Shown: piece after piece, positions 63,864 through 64,000 of the stretch
How positions within the stretch are numbered: position 1 is the first letter of the stretch
Layout of the letters: each line of letters opens with the position of its first letter
DNA from: an uncultured Clostridium sp.
Lineage (GTDB): Bacteria > Bacillota > Clostridia > TANB77 > CAG-508
Length of the DNA: 64,000 nt
NCBI GenBank assembly: GCA_958413095.1
Contig: CATYUF010000002.1
Location: 8,724 to 72,723, forward strand
Reading direction: 5' to 3'
The notes under the pieces: generated by a model
What the model was told of the DNA's origin: nothing
What the model saw: only the letters and a program-made list of their open reading frames with translations
Databases searched by the model: none
Made by a program: the position numbers and the translations under genes

Positions 63864-64000
63864 TGTATTTTACCTCTCTTTCTTTTGTAATTATTTTATA
63901 TAATATCATAAAATCCAAAAATTGTATAGAATTTTTAATAATTTTGCAGGGAAATTTAATCATATTACAAAAATATTACAATAAATAATTCAAAATACTA

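Noticed and set aside
1..64000. CRISPR array or tandem-repeat locus
   Set aside because: No regularly spaced repeats were seen; the only short tandem run is the (TAATTA)n stretch near 53240.

Overview
The window is an AT-rich, low-G+C Firmicute chromosome segment, most likely from a strictly anaerobic, spore-forming gut-type Clostridium relative. The grounds are AGGAGG ribosome-binding sites on nearly every gene, occasional TTG starts, a trimeric electron-bifurcating [FeFe] hydrogenase, a YtvI-type sporulation membrane protein, facing Spo0A boxes, and Bce-type peptide-resistance modules. Nearly all genes lie on the minus strand. I saw no rRNA, tRNA or CRISPR array.

Layout. 1-7.7 kb: partial phospholipase C-like gene, guaA, YtvI-like permease, Cys-rich CBS protein, small proteins, murD. 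7.8-12.3 kb: hydrogenase operon hydC-hydB-hydA, with a one-base frameshift in hydB. 12.4-17.6 kb: DUF5684 protein, a glycosyltransferase/acyltransferase/ArsC-like operon, and uvrB with two frameshifts behind a 131-bp inverted-repeat leader. 17.9-19.9 kb: YtrA-type GntR regulator with an ABC exporter. 20-24.6 kb and 34.2-39 kb: two paralogous BceRS-BceAB peptide-sensing and resistance modules sharing the operator CTTACA-N4-TGTAAG. 24.7-34.2 kb: nucleotide housekeeping, an amidohydrolase, a decayed DUF421 gene, a large structured RNA candidate (30244-30457), a YhgE/Pip protein with a divergent TetR regulator, and a peptidoglycan glycosyltransferase. 39-44.5 kb: two secreted single-anchor proteins, smpB, fructose-bisphosphate aldolase, a DUF1540 protein and a Rieske-FAD oxidoreductase.

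The main discovery is 45057-57561. A large serine recombinase element of about 12.5 kb sits inside a peroxiredoxin gene and splits it in frame at an Asn-Ala-Ser-His-Leu-Ala-Trp motif. Direct repeats mark both ends, and joining the element ends predicts a symmetric attP. The cargo is a complete preQ0 (7-cyano-7-deazaguanine) pathway (folE, queD, queE, queC) with a family 2 glycosyltransferase, a SAM methyltransferase, a NodU/TobZ-type O-carbamoyltransferase, an AGCS symporter, a decayed MFS exporter and an RsmA/Erm-like rRNA dimethyltransferase with a long C-terminal extension. Nothing for the later queuosine steps (queF, tgt, queA) and no dpd DNA-modification gene is present. I infer a mobile gene cluster for a decorated 7-deazapurine small molecule with a possible ribosomal self-resistance gene.

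57.9-64 kb: M29 aminopeptidase, a stand-alone receiver protein behind facing Spo0A boxes, a PF06541 membrane protein, a VanY-type carboxypeptidase, a DUF2974 hydrolase and a DUF308 membrane protein.
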